A stretch of DNA of 64,000 bases. Source: Paragorgia papillata (lineage: Eukaryota; Cnidaria; Anthozoa; Scleralcyonacea; Coralliidae). The notes beneath the pieces are model-generated. The model searched no databases and was not told the DNA's origin. It saw nothing but the letters and a program-made list of their open reading frames with translations. The DNA is taken from positions 3,367,501 through 3,431,500 of the forward strand of contig JAWNZC010000100.1 of the NCBI GenBank assembly GCA_035771165.1, in the 5' to 3' direction. How positions within the stretch are numbered: the first letter of the stretch is position 1; each line of letters starts with the position of its first letter. Of the stretch, positions 10,544 through 20,739 are shown piece after piece. Position numbers and translations under genes: made by a program.

Positions 10544-11605
10544 ATGGCAACCAACGAAGGTGTAACCGAAAAGAACGCCAAGGTAAACAGTGATTTAAAC
10601 TTGAGAGATGAGCTAGATTCTCTCAGAATGGAAATGGTATTAATAAGAGAACAAATCAAGTCGGCTTTACCATCAGCTGATAAAGGTGTCGGAGCCGCGG
10701 TCATTGACTTGACGAGAAAAGATCAATATCATGAACTCGTAACAGAAAACATCGAACAGGGAAGGAAAATATGCAAATTACAAAACGACAACCAACTTTT
10801 GAACGAGGAAGTTTGCAATTACAGAGTACAGAATCAAAGACTTGAAGAAGAAAAACAAAGTCTCGTGACGGCCATGCGTTTATTAGTTAAAGAGACCACA
10901 CCTAATTTGACATCCCAAGGGAATGCCAATCAGCAAAACGACCAAAAGAACAAAAAGAAAAGAAAAGACTCTAAAAATTCTCCAATGGCTAAAGATAATC
11001 AACAAAATGAAAACCATTCAAACAGTCTTTCGACCGATAGCTCACCGAAAACAACTACAACTAATTCAGGTAACGAAAGCCAGACGGGCTCTACAAACAA
11101 GCCAAAACGGAGAAACACCGTTATTGTCGGTGACTCTGTTGTCTCTCGGATCGAGGGTTGGCGATTAAGCAACGAAACCACAAGAGTTACTGTCAAGTCT
11201 TTCTCGGGAGCAACGGTTGAAGACATGTCGCACCATATCAAACCTACATTGAATAATGCACCAGATGAATTGATAATTCATATTGGAACCAACAACTTGA
11301 GGAAAGACACGGCAGAAGAAATCTGTAAAAAGGTTGAAAAGCTATATTTTATGGTACAGAAAGAATGCCCCAACACAAAGATTGCCTTTTCTGAAATAAC
11401 TCCGCGTGGTGACTTTAAAGAAGCCAGCAATAAACGAGAACAAACGAACAAAGGGCTATTTTCTTTCTGTCAGTCTAAAAACCTAATATTTCTCACTCAT
11501 CCAACATTAAACGAAGGATCCCTCAACAGTCGAAAGGTTCACTTAAATCGTAATGGAACTTCACTTCTAGCGAGAGATTTTAAAAACCTGATTCAAACAA
11601 ATTGA
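10544..11605 (+). CDS. LINE ORF1: coiled coil plus SGNH esterase domain
   Basis: A 353-residue protein from the first ATG after the microsatellite. Residues ~15-110 are heptad-rich and predicted coiled coil (likely self-association). Then comes a Lys/Asn/Ser-rich linker. From ~190 there is an SGNH/GDSL hydrolase fold: block I VIVGDSVVSRI (catalytic Ser), block II FSGATVEDM, block III IIHIGTNNL and block V VHLNRNG with the His. This esterase-type ORF1 is known in CR1-clade LINEs, where it is thought to help bind nucleic acid, lipid or RNP. The Asp usually three residues before the His is replaced (SRKVHL), so activity is uncertain. The frame is intact. Confidence 0.88.
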   Translation: MATNEGVTEKNAKVNSDLNLRDELDSLRMEMVLIREQIKSALPSADKGVGAAVIDLTRKDQYHELVTENIEQGRKICKLQNDNQLLNEEVCNYRVQNQRLEEEKQSLVTAMRLLVKETTPNLTSQGNANQQNDQKNKKKRKDSKNSPMAKDNQQNENHSNSLSTDSSPKTTTTNSGNESQTGSTNKPKRRNTVIVGDSVVSRIEGWRLSNETTRVTVKSFSGATVEDMSHHIKPTLNNAPDELIIHIGTNNLRKDTAEEICKKVEKLYFMVQKECPNTKIAFSEITPRGDFKEASNKREQTNKGLFSFCQSKNLIFLTHPTLNEGSLNSRKVHLNRNGTSLLARDFKNLIQTN

Positions 11606-11650
11606 CATACTGTTGGAACTGAGGTCAGTGACTCTTCTCCTTTACCTAAT

Positions 11651-14524
11651 ATGACTAGTATTCCTAATTTAAGAGGCTTTAAGATGGCTTCTTTAAATAT
11701 TACAAGTTTACCTTGTCACATTGATGAATTGCGTATTTGGATAAGAGATCAAAATCTTGATCTCTTAGCAATAAATGAAACGAGGCTTGATAGCTCTATC
11801 CCGAATGAGTCAGTCAAAATTCTCAACTATCAAATAATTCGTAAAGACAGAAACCGCTTTGGTGGTGGAGTCGCTATATATGTTCGTGACACGGTAAACT
11901 TTGTTAACAAATCAACGATAGTGTGCGATGTCATTGAGGCAGTTTGTTTAGACATTAATAAACCAAATAGTAAACCATTCACAGTTGTATCTTGCTACCG
12001 TCCCCCAAGCTATAATCCGACTAAATTCTTCGATTATTTAGAAAAAAATATTAATAAGCTGGATTCTGGTAACAGTGAGATATATATCTTAGGTGATCTT
12101 AACTGCAACGTGCTGTCATCGAATAATACTTCGCCAAACGCACAGCTTTTTTCTTTGTGTGAGCTTTATCAATTCAAGCAATTAATTAAACATCCCACCA
12201 GAATTACAATGCAAAGTAAGACATTAATTGACCTCATACTCACTAACACATCCCAACGAATTGTATCTAGTGGTGTGCTGCACATAGGCATCAGTGATCA
12301 CAGTCTCGTGTATGCTATTAGAAAAATATATATTTCTAATAAAACTACACATGAGACAAAAGAAGTAAGAAATTTTAAAAATTTCAATGTTGATAATTTT
12401 AACGCTGATCTAGAACGCACACCCTGGGTAGATGTCAATAATTTTAGTGATCCGAATGAGATGTGGACATATTGGAAGTCAAAGTTTATTAAAATTGTCG
12501 ATAAGCATGCTCCACTCAAAAGGAAAAGAATTAGAAATAAAAAGTCACCTTGGCTAAATATTGAAGTCAAGAAATCGATGATAGCACGTGATCGGTTAAA
12601 ATCAATTGCAATAAAAACTAACAAAAGTGAGGACTGGCAAAACTATAAAAAGGCCAAGAATAAAATTAATAATGATATTAAAACAGCCAAATCTCAGTAT
12701 TACAAGGAGCGCCTACGAGAAAACTCCGGTAATACTGCTGCTGTTTGGAAAACAATAAATGATGTAATGGGCCGAGACAAAAAACAAAGTAATATTAACT
12801 CAATCAAGATTGACGGAAATAATTGCGCCACGTCCAATCCTCAGGTTATGTGTGAAACATTTAATGATTTTTTTATTGAAATTGGCCAAAATCTAGCTGA
12901 AAAATTACCGGATCCCTCGAAATGTTACCGAGATTACATAGTACAAGGTCAAAGTTCATTTCAATTACGGTCAGTCACCCCAACAGAGGTTCGTGAGCTA
13001 TTATCTAACCTATCCGCGAACAAGGCGACAGGTCTCGATAAGATACCTTGTCGCCTTGTTAAAATTGCTGCACCCTACATAAATGAATCTTTGTGTAGCA
13101 TATTTAATGCGTCTATAGTTTCTGGTATTTTCCCTTCGGACTGGAAGTTGGCGAAAATTATTCCTATCTATAAAGGAAATGAAAAGGACGAATTGAACAA
13201 TTACAGACCAATATCTATCCTATCGTCAATTTCAAAAGTTCTGGAGAGACTTATATACAATCAACTGTACGAGTATCTCTCCAGTAACAATTTGTTATTT
13301 GAAGGTCAATCCGGTTTCAGACGTTTTCACTCAACCGCAACATCGCTATTAGAAGCCTCTACTGAATGGTTTACTAACATGGACCATGGTAAATTAAACT
13401 CTGTTGTTTTCCTAGATCTTTCAAAAGCATTTGACACTGTCAATCATGCTATTCTTCTTGAAAAATTAACATGTTATGGGTTTCATCCCGACACAATTAA
13501 ATGGTTTCGATCATACTTGTTTGAAAGAAAGCAACAGTGTCTAGTAAATGGGCAACTCTCGTCGCCAAAAACAATAAAATGTGGTGTTCCTCAGGGTTCA
13601 ATCCTTGGTCCACTTCTATTTCTAATGTATATTAATGATCTACCAAACTGCCTAAAATATTCTAAGCCGAGAATGTTTGCCGATGATACTTACATCACTA
13701 CTACAGATAATTCACTTACTCAGGTAATCCACCTTATAAACTGTGACCTGAGTAATATCAGTGAATGGCTGTTGGCAAACAAATTAAGTCTTAATCTAAC
13801 TAAAACAGAACACTTGTTCATTGGATCTGATGACATGCTAAACAAAATAAGTGACGCTGTGGCTGTTTACCTTACAAATAATCCCATTAAGCGGGTTCGC
13901 AAAAGTAAATTATTAGGAATTATCATCGATGAGAGACTGTCTTGGACAGATTATATTGATGTTCTTTCGCGTAAAGTTTCGTCAGCAATAGGTGGGTTAA
14001 GACAAGTGAGACCCTTTGTTGATCTCAAAACAGCCAAAACTATTTATAACTCTTTGATACAGCCATTATTTGTTTATTGCGATGTCGTATGGGACACCAT
14101 TGGAGTGGTACAAAGTACGAGACTGCAAAAATTAAACAATCGTCCTGGGCGAGTGATTACGCAAAATGGGTATGAAGTCAAATCCAGTGACATAAGAAAT
14201 CAATTAGGATGGTCAACCCTTCATGAAAGACGACAAGATCATAAGTGCATCATGATGTACAAAGTTTTAAATGCTATTGCTCCTGCATATCTCAAAAGAT
14301 ACTTTTCTTATGGCATTGACACTAGCAAATATTGTCTGAGAAACAATAGTGTTAATTTATCTCTCGTTAAACCAAATACAGATTACATGAAGAAAAGTTT
14401 CAAGTTTGCTGGAGCTAAATTATGGAATAGTTTGCCAGTTGATTTGAAACTCTCATCTACTTTGTCGTCTTTCAAGAGGGGTTTGGCAAGTCAAACCTCA
14501 ACCAACACCTCAGTTCCAAATTAA
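11651..14524 (+). CDS. LINE ORF2: AP-endonuclease and reverse transcriptase
   Basis: 957 residues. The N-terminal exonuclease/endonuclease/phosphatase domain shows AINETRLD, GGGVAIYVRD, SCYRPPS, ILGDLNCN and GISDHSLVY, the metal and catalytic motifs of APE-type LINE endonucleases that nick the target. The RT domain follows with NKATGLDKIP, LNNYRPISIL, LDLSKAFDTVNH, GVPQGSILGPLLF and the catalytic MFADDT. A conserved C-terminal region (KLLGIIIDERL, KLWNSLPVDLK) is typical of CR1/L2-related elements. Open throughout. Compared with the 3' copy at 16329 it carries unusual residues at otherwise conserved sites (LFVYCD for LFDYCD, NRPGRV for NRAGRV), so this copy may be drifting. Confidence 0.93.
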   Translation: MTSIPNLRGFKMASLNITSLPCHIDELRIWIRDQNLDLLAINETRLDSSIPNESVKILNYQIIRKDRNRFGGGVAIYVRDTVNFVNKSTIVCDVIEAVCLDINKPNSKPFTVVSCYRPPSYNPTKFFDYLEKNINKLDSGNSEIYILGDLNCNVLSSNNTSPNAQLFSLCELYQFKQLIKHPTRITMQSKTLIDLILTNTSQRIVSSGVLHIGISDHSLVYAIRKIYISNKTTHETKEVRNFKNFNVDNFNADLERTPWVDVNNFSDPNEMWTYWKSKFIKIVDKHAPLKRKRIRNKKSPWLNIEVKKSMIARDRLKSIAIKTNKSEDWQNYKKAKNKINNDIKTAKSQYYKERLRENSGNTAAVWKTINDVMGRDKKQSNINSIKIDGNNCATSNPQVMCETFNDFFIEIGQNLAEKLPDPSKCYRDYIVQGQSSFQLRSVTPTEVRELLSNLSANKATGLDKIPCRLVKIAAPYINESLCSIFNASIVSGIFPSDWKLAKIIPIYKGNEKDELNNYRPISILSSISKVLERLIYNQLYEYLSSNNLLFEGQSGFRRFHSTATSLLEASTEWFTNMDHGKLNSVVFLDLSKAFDTVNHAILLEKLTCYGFHPDTIKWFRSYLFERKQQCLVNGQLSSPKTIKCGVPQGSILGPLLFLMYINDLPNCLKYSKPRMFADDTYITTTDNSLTQVIHLINCDLSNISEWLLANKLSLNLTKTEHLFIGSDDMLNKISDAVAVYLTNNPIKRVRKSKLLGIIIDERLSWTDYIDVLSRKVSSAIGGLRQVRPFVDLKTAKTIYNSLIQPLFVYCDVVWDTIGVVQSTRLQKLNNRPGRVITQNGYEVKSSDIRNQLGWSTLHERRQDHKCIMMYKVLNAIAPAYLKRYFSYGIDTSKYCLRNNSVNLSLVKPNTDYMKKSFKFAGAKLWNSLPVDLKLSSTLSSFKRGLASQTSTNTSVPN

Positions 14525-14653
14525 TTTGAATTAATTTGAATTTCAAATGAACTATGTAAATATTTTGTATATATGTAATAAGTAATTACTCTTCTTTTAT
14601 CGGCTCTTACGAAAAGCAATTTTGTAAATTGATTAAGATTCCGAGTTTAAATA

Positions 14654-14689
<36 letters not shown>

Positions 14690-14704
14690 GTCTGTCTGTC
14701 TGTC

Positions 14705-16269
14705 TTCTAAAAATAATTTACTATCTAATGCTCAATCTGGATTTAGGCCATCGCACTCTTCAGCAACAGCATTATTAGATGCTACGATAGAATGGTTTAA
14801 TAATATGGACCAAGGACGGTTAAACTCTGTGGTTTATTTAGATTTGGCCAAAGCTTTTGATACAGTTGACCATAATATTTTAATACACAAATTATCACTT
14901 TATGGTGTATGCGATTCGACCTTGAATTGGTTTAAGTCCTATATTACGAATCGTGTACAAAGATGTATTGTAAATGGTCACTTGTCTGAGCAAAGAACGC
15001 TAAAATGTGTTGTGCCACAGGGCTCGATCCTCGGTCCATTATTGTTTTTAATCTACATAAATGATCTCCCTAGCTTGTTGTTTAGAGAATTCTAATGCTA
15101 GATTGTATGCCGATGACACTAACATAACAACAACGGGTTCGTCAATTGTAGAAGTAACCAATTCTGCTGAAGCTGGCTTACAAAATATTAAGGAATGGCT
15201 AATTGCTAATAAACTCAGTTTAAATGTCACCAAAACAGAACAGATGTTCATTGGGTCAGATCATAACCTAAGTAAGACTAGGGAAGACACACCGATACTT
15301 TTAGACAATAAACCTATTAAAAGGGTCAAGGCATCAAAATCTCTAGGTATCTACATTGATGAAAGGTTGTCTTGGCATGACCAAATAAATGAAATGTCAA
15401 AAAAAATAACAAAAGCAATTGGGGGACTACGTCAAGTAAGACAGTTTGTGCCTATACAGACTGCCATAATAATGTACAAGTCTTTAATCCAACCGCTTTT
15501 TGATTATTGTGACATTGTTTGGGATAATATGCCTTTAACAAGAGGTGAGAGATTACCAAATCGTGCTGCTCGTGTTATTACCTGTCAAAGTTATGAAGTC
15601 AGATCCAATGACATCCTTCAACAATTAGGATGGAAAACATTGTCTGAGAGGCGATATATTCACAACGCTAACATGATGTTTAAAATATTCCATGGTAACG
15701 CACCTAGTTATTTGATGGAGTATTTTACTAAGTCTACTGTGAATAATGCATATGATCTGAGAAATAGAGATAACTGTTTAGTTCTTCCGAAACCACGAAC
15801 CGAATACCTTAAGAAGAGTTTTCAGTACGCGGGCGCCAAATTATGGAATAATCTCCCACCTAATATCAGATCACAAAATAATTTTAGTACTTTTAAACGA
15901 GAAATAATCGATAATTATTTGTAAATACCCGTTTTATTTTATGAATATCGATCCTTCAAAATGTAATAATATTATATAGGTAATCGTATTGTATAGTTCC
16001 AATTTTAATGTTTTTAGCTAGTGTAGTTTTTAATGTCTGTTACAATTTATATAATCAATCCCAGGGTTCATTTTTGAAATTTAAAAAAAAATTAGGCTTC
16101 CCATGGCTTTTGAGGCAGCACTTCCCTTGCGATAGTAACTTCTAGTTTTTAATGTAATTAATTATGTAATTTTTTCGTGTACTTAGTCATTTTTAGAGAT
16201 CTCGGCTTTCATGTAAAGCAGTTTTTTATAACTGATGATTCCCCGAGAAGAAATAAAGATTCATCATCA

Positions 16270-16270
<1 letters not shown>
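14705..16270 (+). pseudogene. 5'-truncated, diverged LINE copy 2 (RT part of ORF2)
   Basis: Starts abruptly after TGTC repeats inside the RT domain (NNLLSNAQSGFRPSHSS). It continues through LDLAKAFDTVDH and VPQGSILGPLLF, is frameshifted near 15075, then resumes with LYADDTNITTTG and runs to a stop at 15924 (KLWNNLPPNIRS). A few residues are lost near 15550. The 3' end is different from copy 1: AATAAAGATTCATCATCAT then TGTC repeats. It is a related but separate subfamily that used the same microsatellite junction. Confidence 0.88.
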
Positions 16271-16328
<58 letters not shown>

Positions 16329-16330
<2 letters not shown>

Positions 16331-17251
16331 TAAGTCTTAATCTAACTAAAACAGAACACTTGTTCATTGGATCTGATGACATGCTAAACAAAATAAGTGA
16401 CGCTGTGGCTGTTTACCTTACAAATAATCCCATTAAGCGGGTTCGCAAAAGTAAATTATTAGGAATTATCATCGATGAGAGACTGTCTTGGACAGATTAT
16501 ATTGATGTTCTTTCGCGTAAAGTTTCGTCAGCAATAGGTGGGTTAAGACAAGTGAGACCCTTTGTTGACCTCAAAACAGCCAAAACTATTTATAACTCTT
16601 TGATACAGCCATTATTTGATTATTGCGATGTCGTATGGGACACCATTGGAGTGGTACAAAGTACGAGACTGCAAAAATTAAACAATCGTGCTGGGCGAGT
16701 GATTACGCAAAATGGGTATGAAGTCAGATCCAGTGACATAAGAAATCAATTAGGATGGTCAACCCTTCATGAAAGACGACAAGATCATAAGTGCATCATG
16801 ATGTACAAAGTTTTAAATGCTATTGCTCCTGCATATCTCAAAAGATACTTTTCTTATGGCATTGACACTAGCAAATATTGTCTGAGAAACAATAATGTTA
16901 ATTTATCTCTCGTTAAACCAAATACAGATTACATGAAGAAAAGTTTCAAGTTTGCTGGAGCTAAATTATGGAATAGTTTGCCAGTTGATTTGAAACTTTC
17001 ATCTACTTTGTCGTCTTTCAAGAGGGGTTTGGCAAGTCAAACCTCAACCAACACCTCAGTTCCAAATTAATTTGAATTAATTTGAATTTCATTTGAAATT
17101 GTAATATAATGTAAATATTTTGTATATATGTAATAAGTAATTACTCTTCTTTTATCGGCTCTTACGAAAAGCAATTTTGTAAATTGATTAAGATTCCGAG
17201 TTTAAATAAAGTCTCTCTCTCTCTCTCTCTCTGTCTGTCTGTCTGTCTGTC
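16329..17251 (+). pseudogene. 5'-truncated LINE copy 3, near-identical to copy 1
   Basis: Begins after TGTC repeats at TTAAGTCTTAATCTAAC and matches copy 1 from 13786 to its 3' end with only a handful of changes. The coding part ends at 17070. The 3' UTR carries a small insertion relative to copy 1, then AAATAAAG, (CT)n and (TGTC)n, followed by unrelated DNA. It keeps the conserved LFDYCD and NRAGRV residues lost in copy 1. It is a recent insertion, dead because of the 5' truncation. Confidence 0.92.
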
Positions 17252-17381
17252 AATCACCAGGATATCTCAAAAAGTATTGACGAAGTTGATACAGTGATCA
17301 AGGACCATTTTTCATCATAAATGGACAAGTGCACCCAAGCCTTTTATTTATATACATATACGTCTGGTATGAATGGCTTGC

Positions 17382-17670
17382 TACTGTCGTGGCAATAGAA
17401 GCGTTCCTAAAATATCGTTACAATATTTTCCTCAAGTTGACCAATTCATTTGATGAAAATTATTGTTAACTTCCTGTTTTTAATTTGATTGGTTTCTGGT
17501 TTTTAAACAACCAATAAGAAACAGGATTATTTGCCAAACACCAATCAAATTCAAAACAGAATTCAGGAAGAAAACAGGAAGTTGTCAACGAATCTTATCA
17601 AATGAATTGTTCAACTTGAGGAATATATTGCAACAACATTTTTAGGAACGCTTCTATTGCCACGACAGTA
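17382..17670. mobile_element. 289-bp foldback MITE with TA ends
   Basis: TACTGTCGTGGCAATAGAAG at the left is mirrored at 17651-17670. The arms extend over ~100 bp (AAGCGTTCCTAAAA, CAAGTTGA, AACTTCCTGTTTT). Terminal TA could be a TA target duplication as in Tc1/mariner-type elements. Confidence 0.7.
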
Positions 17671-18145
17671 AATCTAATCTATAATACCAAGCTAGCTATA
17701 TATGTCCGCATTTTGTTTATAGACATATAAGTTTAGTAAGTTTAGTAAGTTTAAGAATGGCTTGCTTAAATATAATCTAAAATACCATGTTAGCTATGCA
17801 AGTATTTTGTATATAGTTTTGCATAATGACATAGCCCTTTCTAAAAAAAAATAGGTACGCAATGCGTACATGCGGATACTTGTATTTATTTGACGCGAGA
17901 GTCTAAGATAACTAATTGTGGATTGTAAATTCAATTTCATGCAAACATACCAAAACATACTGAAAATACTAGAGAATCTTGTGACATATATAAGGCCCCA
18001 GCACAAAACTCGAGGTAGTTGTATTATTTAAAATATTTATTTAGACGTAATGTTTGGTTGTATTACTAATTACAACATGTTCAGAGGCTAAATTACTATT
18101 TCAGTGAATCTAAATATTTAAATTTTCATGACATTCAATTACCTA
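17671..18145. other. No recognisable gene
   Basis: AT-rich spacer with a small AGTTTAGTAAGTTTAGTAAG duplication at 17730. Nothing else supportable. Confidence 0.4.
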
Positions 18146-18146
18146 T

Positions 18147-18202
<56 letters not shown>
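18146..18202. repeat. (TTA)n microsatellite
   Basis: About 18 uninterrupted ATT/TTA triplets directly before the dispersed repeat that starts GTATCTGCGCAG. Confidence 0.95.
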
Positions 18203-19580
18203 GTATCTGCGCAGCGGATATATTGCTATCGTGTTGTGTGTGTGTGTGTGTGTTTGTTAGCTTTTTCGTGTAAACTCTAACCAATGCGCGACAATTACAT
18301 CGGGGACAATCGAAGCTTAGAATTTTTTGGCGTCAACGTACGAGCTGTCAAGTTGAACGATGGAAACAAGTATTCTTTAATCCCGATCGTGTTTATAATA
18401 TTATTTCGTCGCCATATCTATGCCACATCAAAAGAGCAACACTATTTTCGAAGAAAGACAATATTGCTGATAGAAATGGCAAGTATTTTTAACATGACTT
18501 ATAGTAAACTTGCATGTGTGATCTATCACAGTTTTTGTGCGTTATACAGACCGATTGAAGAGTTGACAAAAGGTTTTCAACTCGTTGGGCGATTTTATAT
18601 CGAGTCAGGCGACTCAGGCCAACACGTGTACTATATAAAACTGTTGATGTATTAAGACCGTGGTCTTCAAGTGACAAACATTACTCTTCGGAAGGCAAAC
18701 AGTTGTCTTTGGAGGAAACTTACAAGTATTTATTTCACAACCGGTAGCAGCATTTTACATTTTTAATGCCATCAAGTGTATTTAGCAGTACACACATGTA
18801 CTCATTGACTGCTTTCTGTAATAAAGTTGTATCTAATAAACAATCCAAGATTTTGAACTAGATTTTTCTATTTAGCTTATAGATACGTGCCATATTATAT
18901 ACATGTCAGGTAACAACCTCACTGCCTTATTAATAAGAATAACAAGTATATATTTCACAACATGTACAGGTAGCATTCTTTTACCTTTTTAAAGCAATCA
19001 AGTTTATTAGCAGTGCCTATTTAATAAATATTAGGTTGTTGTAAGTTGACAAAGTTGTATCTAATAAACCACGATCTGACCCACGATTTATTTTCTTTAA
19101 TATCAAGGGATTGGCTTGTTATCTCATTCACTTATTAGTTATTACATTCACTGAACTAGCCTGTTTACAAGGAGGTAGGGTTACCCTAGCACCCGAGTCA
19201 AAGTTAGGGTCATCCTGCTGCCCAGGTCAACTTTATTAGACCTGGTTACCAAGCACTAATAACAAGTAGGCGCGTTATGCCTACCAAATGCATTGACAAG
19301 GACAAAACATAACCTGGCTACTAGGGTAACCCTGGCAGCTGGTTTACCCTAGTAGCATCCTTGTAAACACGACAAACAAAAAATACATATGAGTGCTTTA
19401 GACACTTCCCAAATTTGCTTCAATGGGCATGAACAATGGTTTGAAGTCGAGGTTGAATATCAGGGATGATAGTGGATGCATTATGATTTCATGTCAACCT
19501 CGAGTTTGTGCCATTGTTTCATAATAGGCACTATTTATAGGCTATAAATTCTGTTCTATAAATGTGTTCAGCGCAGATAC
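18203..19580. repeat. Dispersed repeat, possibly a DNA element with GTATCTGCGC ends
   Basis: GTATCTGCGC at 18203 is mirrored by GCGCAGATAC at 19571. The first ~260 bases recur at 63725-64000 with high similarity (TATATTGCTATCGTGTTGTG, ATGCGCGACAATTACATC, GAACGATGGAAACAAGTATT), so it is a genuine repeat family. Inside are two diverged ~220-bp tandem copies (about 18715-18860 and 18940-19080, sharing AAAGTTGTATCTAATAAAC) and a nested palindrome. The 10-bp inverted ends alone are weak evidence for a transposon. Confidence 0.55.
19160..19371. repeat. Palindromic MITE-like repeat
   Basis: TGTTTACAAGGA and TCCTTGTAAACA form the ends. GGGTTACCCTAG words recur in both orientations inside. The style is like the element at 49133-49549 (GGGTTA/GATAACCC-rich). 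No coding content. Confidence 0.55.
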
Positions 19581-20739
19581 ATGTACGCTATACGTACCTT
19601 TTGTTATTATTATAACCGCTTTTCTATTTGGTGCCAATGGTCCAACATGATTATACGGATTGATAAGTGTAGTACTTTTGGCATTAAAAAAGCTGTAACA
19701 AAATCCATCCAATATCTACCGAAACTCCTCATTAATAATCAACTAATTCCAGCGACCAAAATTGGCGAGTATTTTCAATATTTAGGAAGATACTTTGATT
19801 TCAATATGTCCGATCAACAACACAAGTCTGAACTCACCTCCCTGATTGACGAACTAATGACTGATATTGATTCCAAGCCACTACATCCAAAAAATAAAAT
19901 CCTCTTGTACAGTCGCTATGTTTTATCCAAAATATCCTGGCATTTTACTGTTACTACTTTATCAAAAACTTGGATTTCAGAGAACATTGATTCTATAGCG
20001 AACAGTTACTTTCGTAAATGGCTTGAAATACCTATATCAGGAACACTTAGTACTGTCTACCTAACCAGAAACAAATTTGGTCTTAATATTTGTCCTCCAT
20101 CTGTCAAATTCACCCAATGCCAAACAGTTCTCCGTACAGCTCTTAAAACATCTCCAAACCAAGCAATCAATGAACTCTGGAAGTCAACTAGTAACAGCAC
20201 AAATATCCAGTATGATGTCTATAACTCCACCAAGCAAGTTATTAAGGACTTTCGCTCTGGACAAGAAGATAGACTTCATAACCATTTAACCTGTCAGGGA
20301 TCCTTTTTCTCCAATATTACTAAGTTCTCCTTTCCCCAGCTTACGAAAATATGGTGTGCGTCTCAGTCCAACCTCCCGAAAAATATTTTTAATTTTACAA
20401 TACGATATATGAATAACTCTCTTCCCACGCGCAAAAACCTTGCAAGATGGGGTGTATCACCAACTTCAGATTGTTCTCTTTGTCTGGCTCCAGAAACTCT
20501 TCTTCACGTAGTGGCAGGTTGCCAGTCGTACCTGGAACGATTTACATGGAGACACGACTCTATCTTGAACTTTCTCGCAACGACCCTACAGACCGTAAGT
20601 GGTTCAAGTCTTTATGTTGATCTTCCAGGTTATAAAAGTCCATCCATAATAACTGGTGACACATACCGTCCAGACTTGCTCCTATCAACTCCAAGTACTG
20701 GATGCCTCTACATTGTTGAACTGACTGCTGTCAGTTCAA
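19581..20739 (+). pseudogene. 3' part of an R2/NeSL-like LINE with restriction-like endonuclease
   Basis: An open frame enters inside the RT domain's downstream part (MIIRIDKCSTFGI, FQYLGRYFDFNMS, thumb-like region). It continues to a CCHC knuckle, CSLCLAPETLLHVVAGC, and then RPDLLL...LYIVELT, the PD-(D/E)xK core of the restriction-like endonuclease used by R2, NeSL, CRE and Hero elements. These integrate by target-primed reverse transcription, usually at fixed sites. Upstream RT motifs are missing (5' truncation) and the frame breaks at 20739, just after the RLE Glu, where minus-strand Gypsy sequence begins. The ATG at 19581 is incidental. Confidence 0.8.

Larger units (their letters stand above)
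10531..14704 (+). mobile_element. Full-length CR1/L2-like LINE, copy 1
   Basis: A two-ORF non-LTR retrotransposon: esterase-type ORF1, a 45-bp gap, then EN-RT ORF2, a short 3' UTR and AAATAAAG followed by (CT)n and (TGTC)n. There is practically no 5' UTR, since ORF1 starts 13 bases after pure microsatellite. Both ORFs are open, so it is young. It is followed head-to-tail by two more LINE fragments, all joined through TGTC repeats. Confidence 0.9.

Noticed and set aside
10423..10704. Minus-strand frame with TDRQ repeats
   Set aside because: Translation of the TGTC microsatellite and antisense of LINE ORF1.
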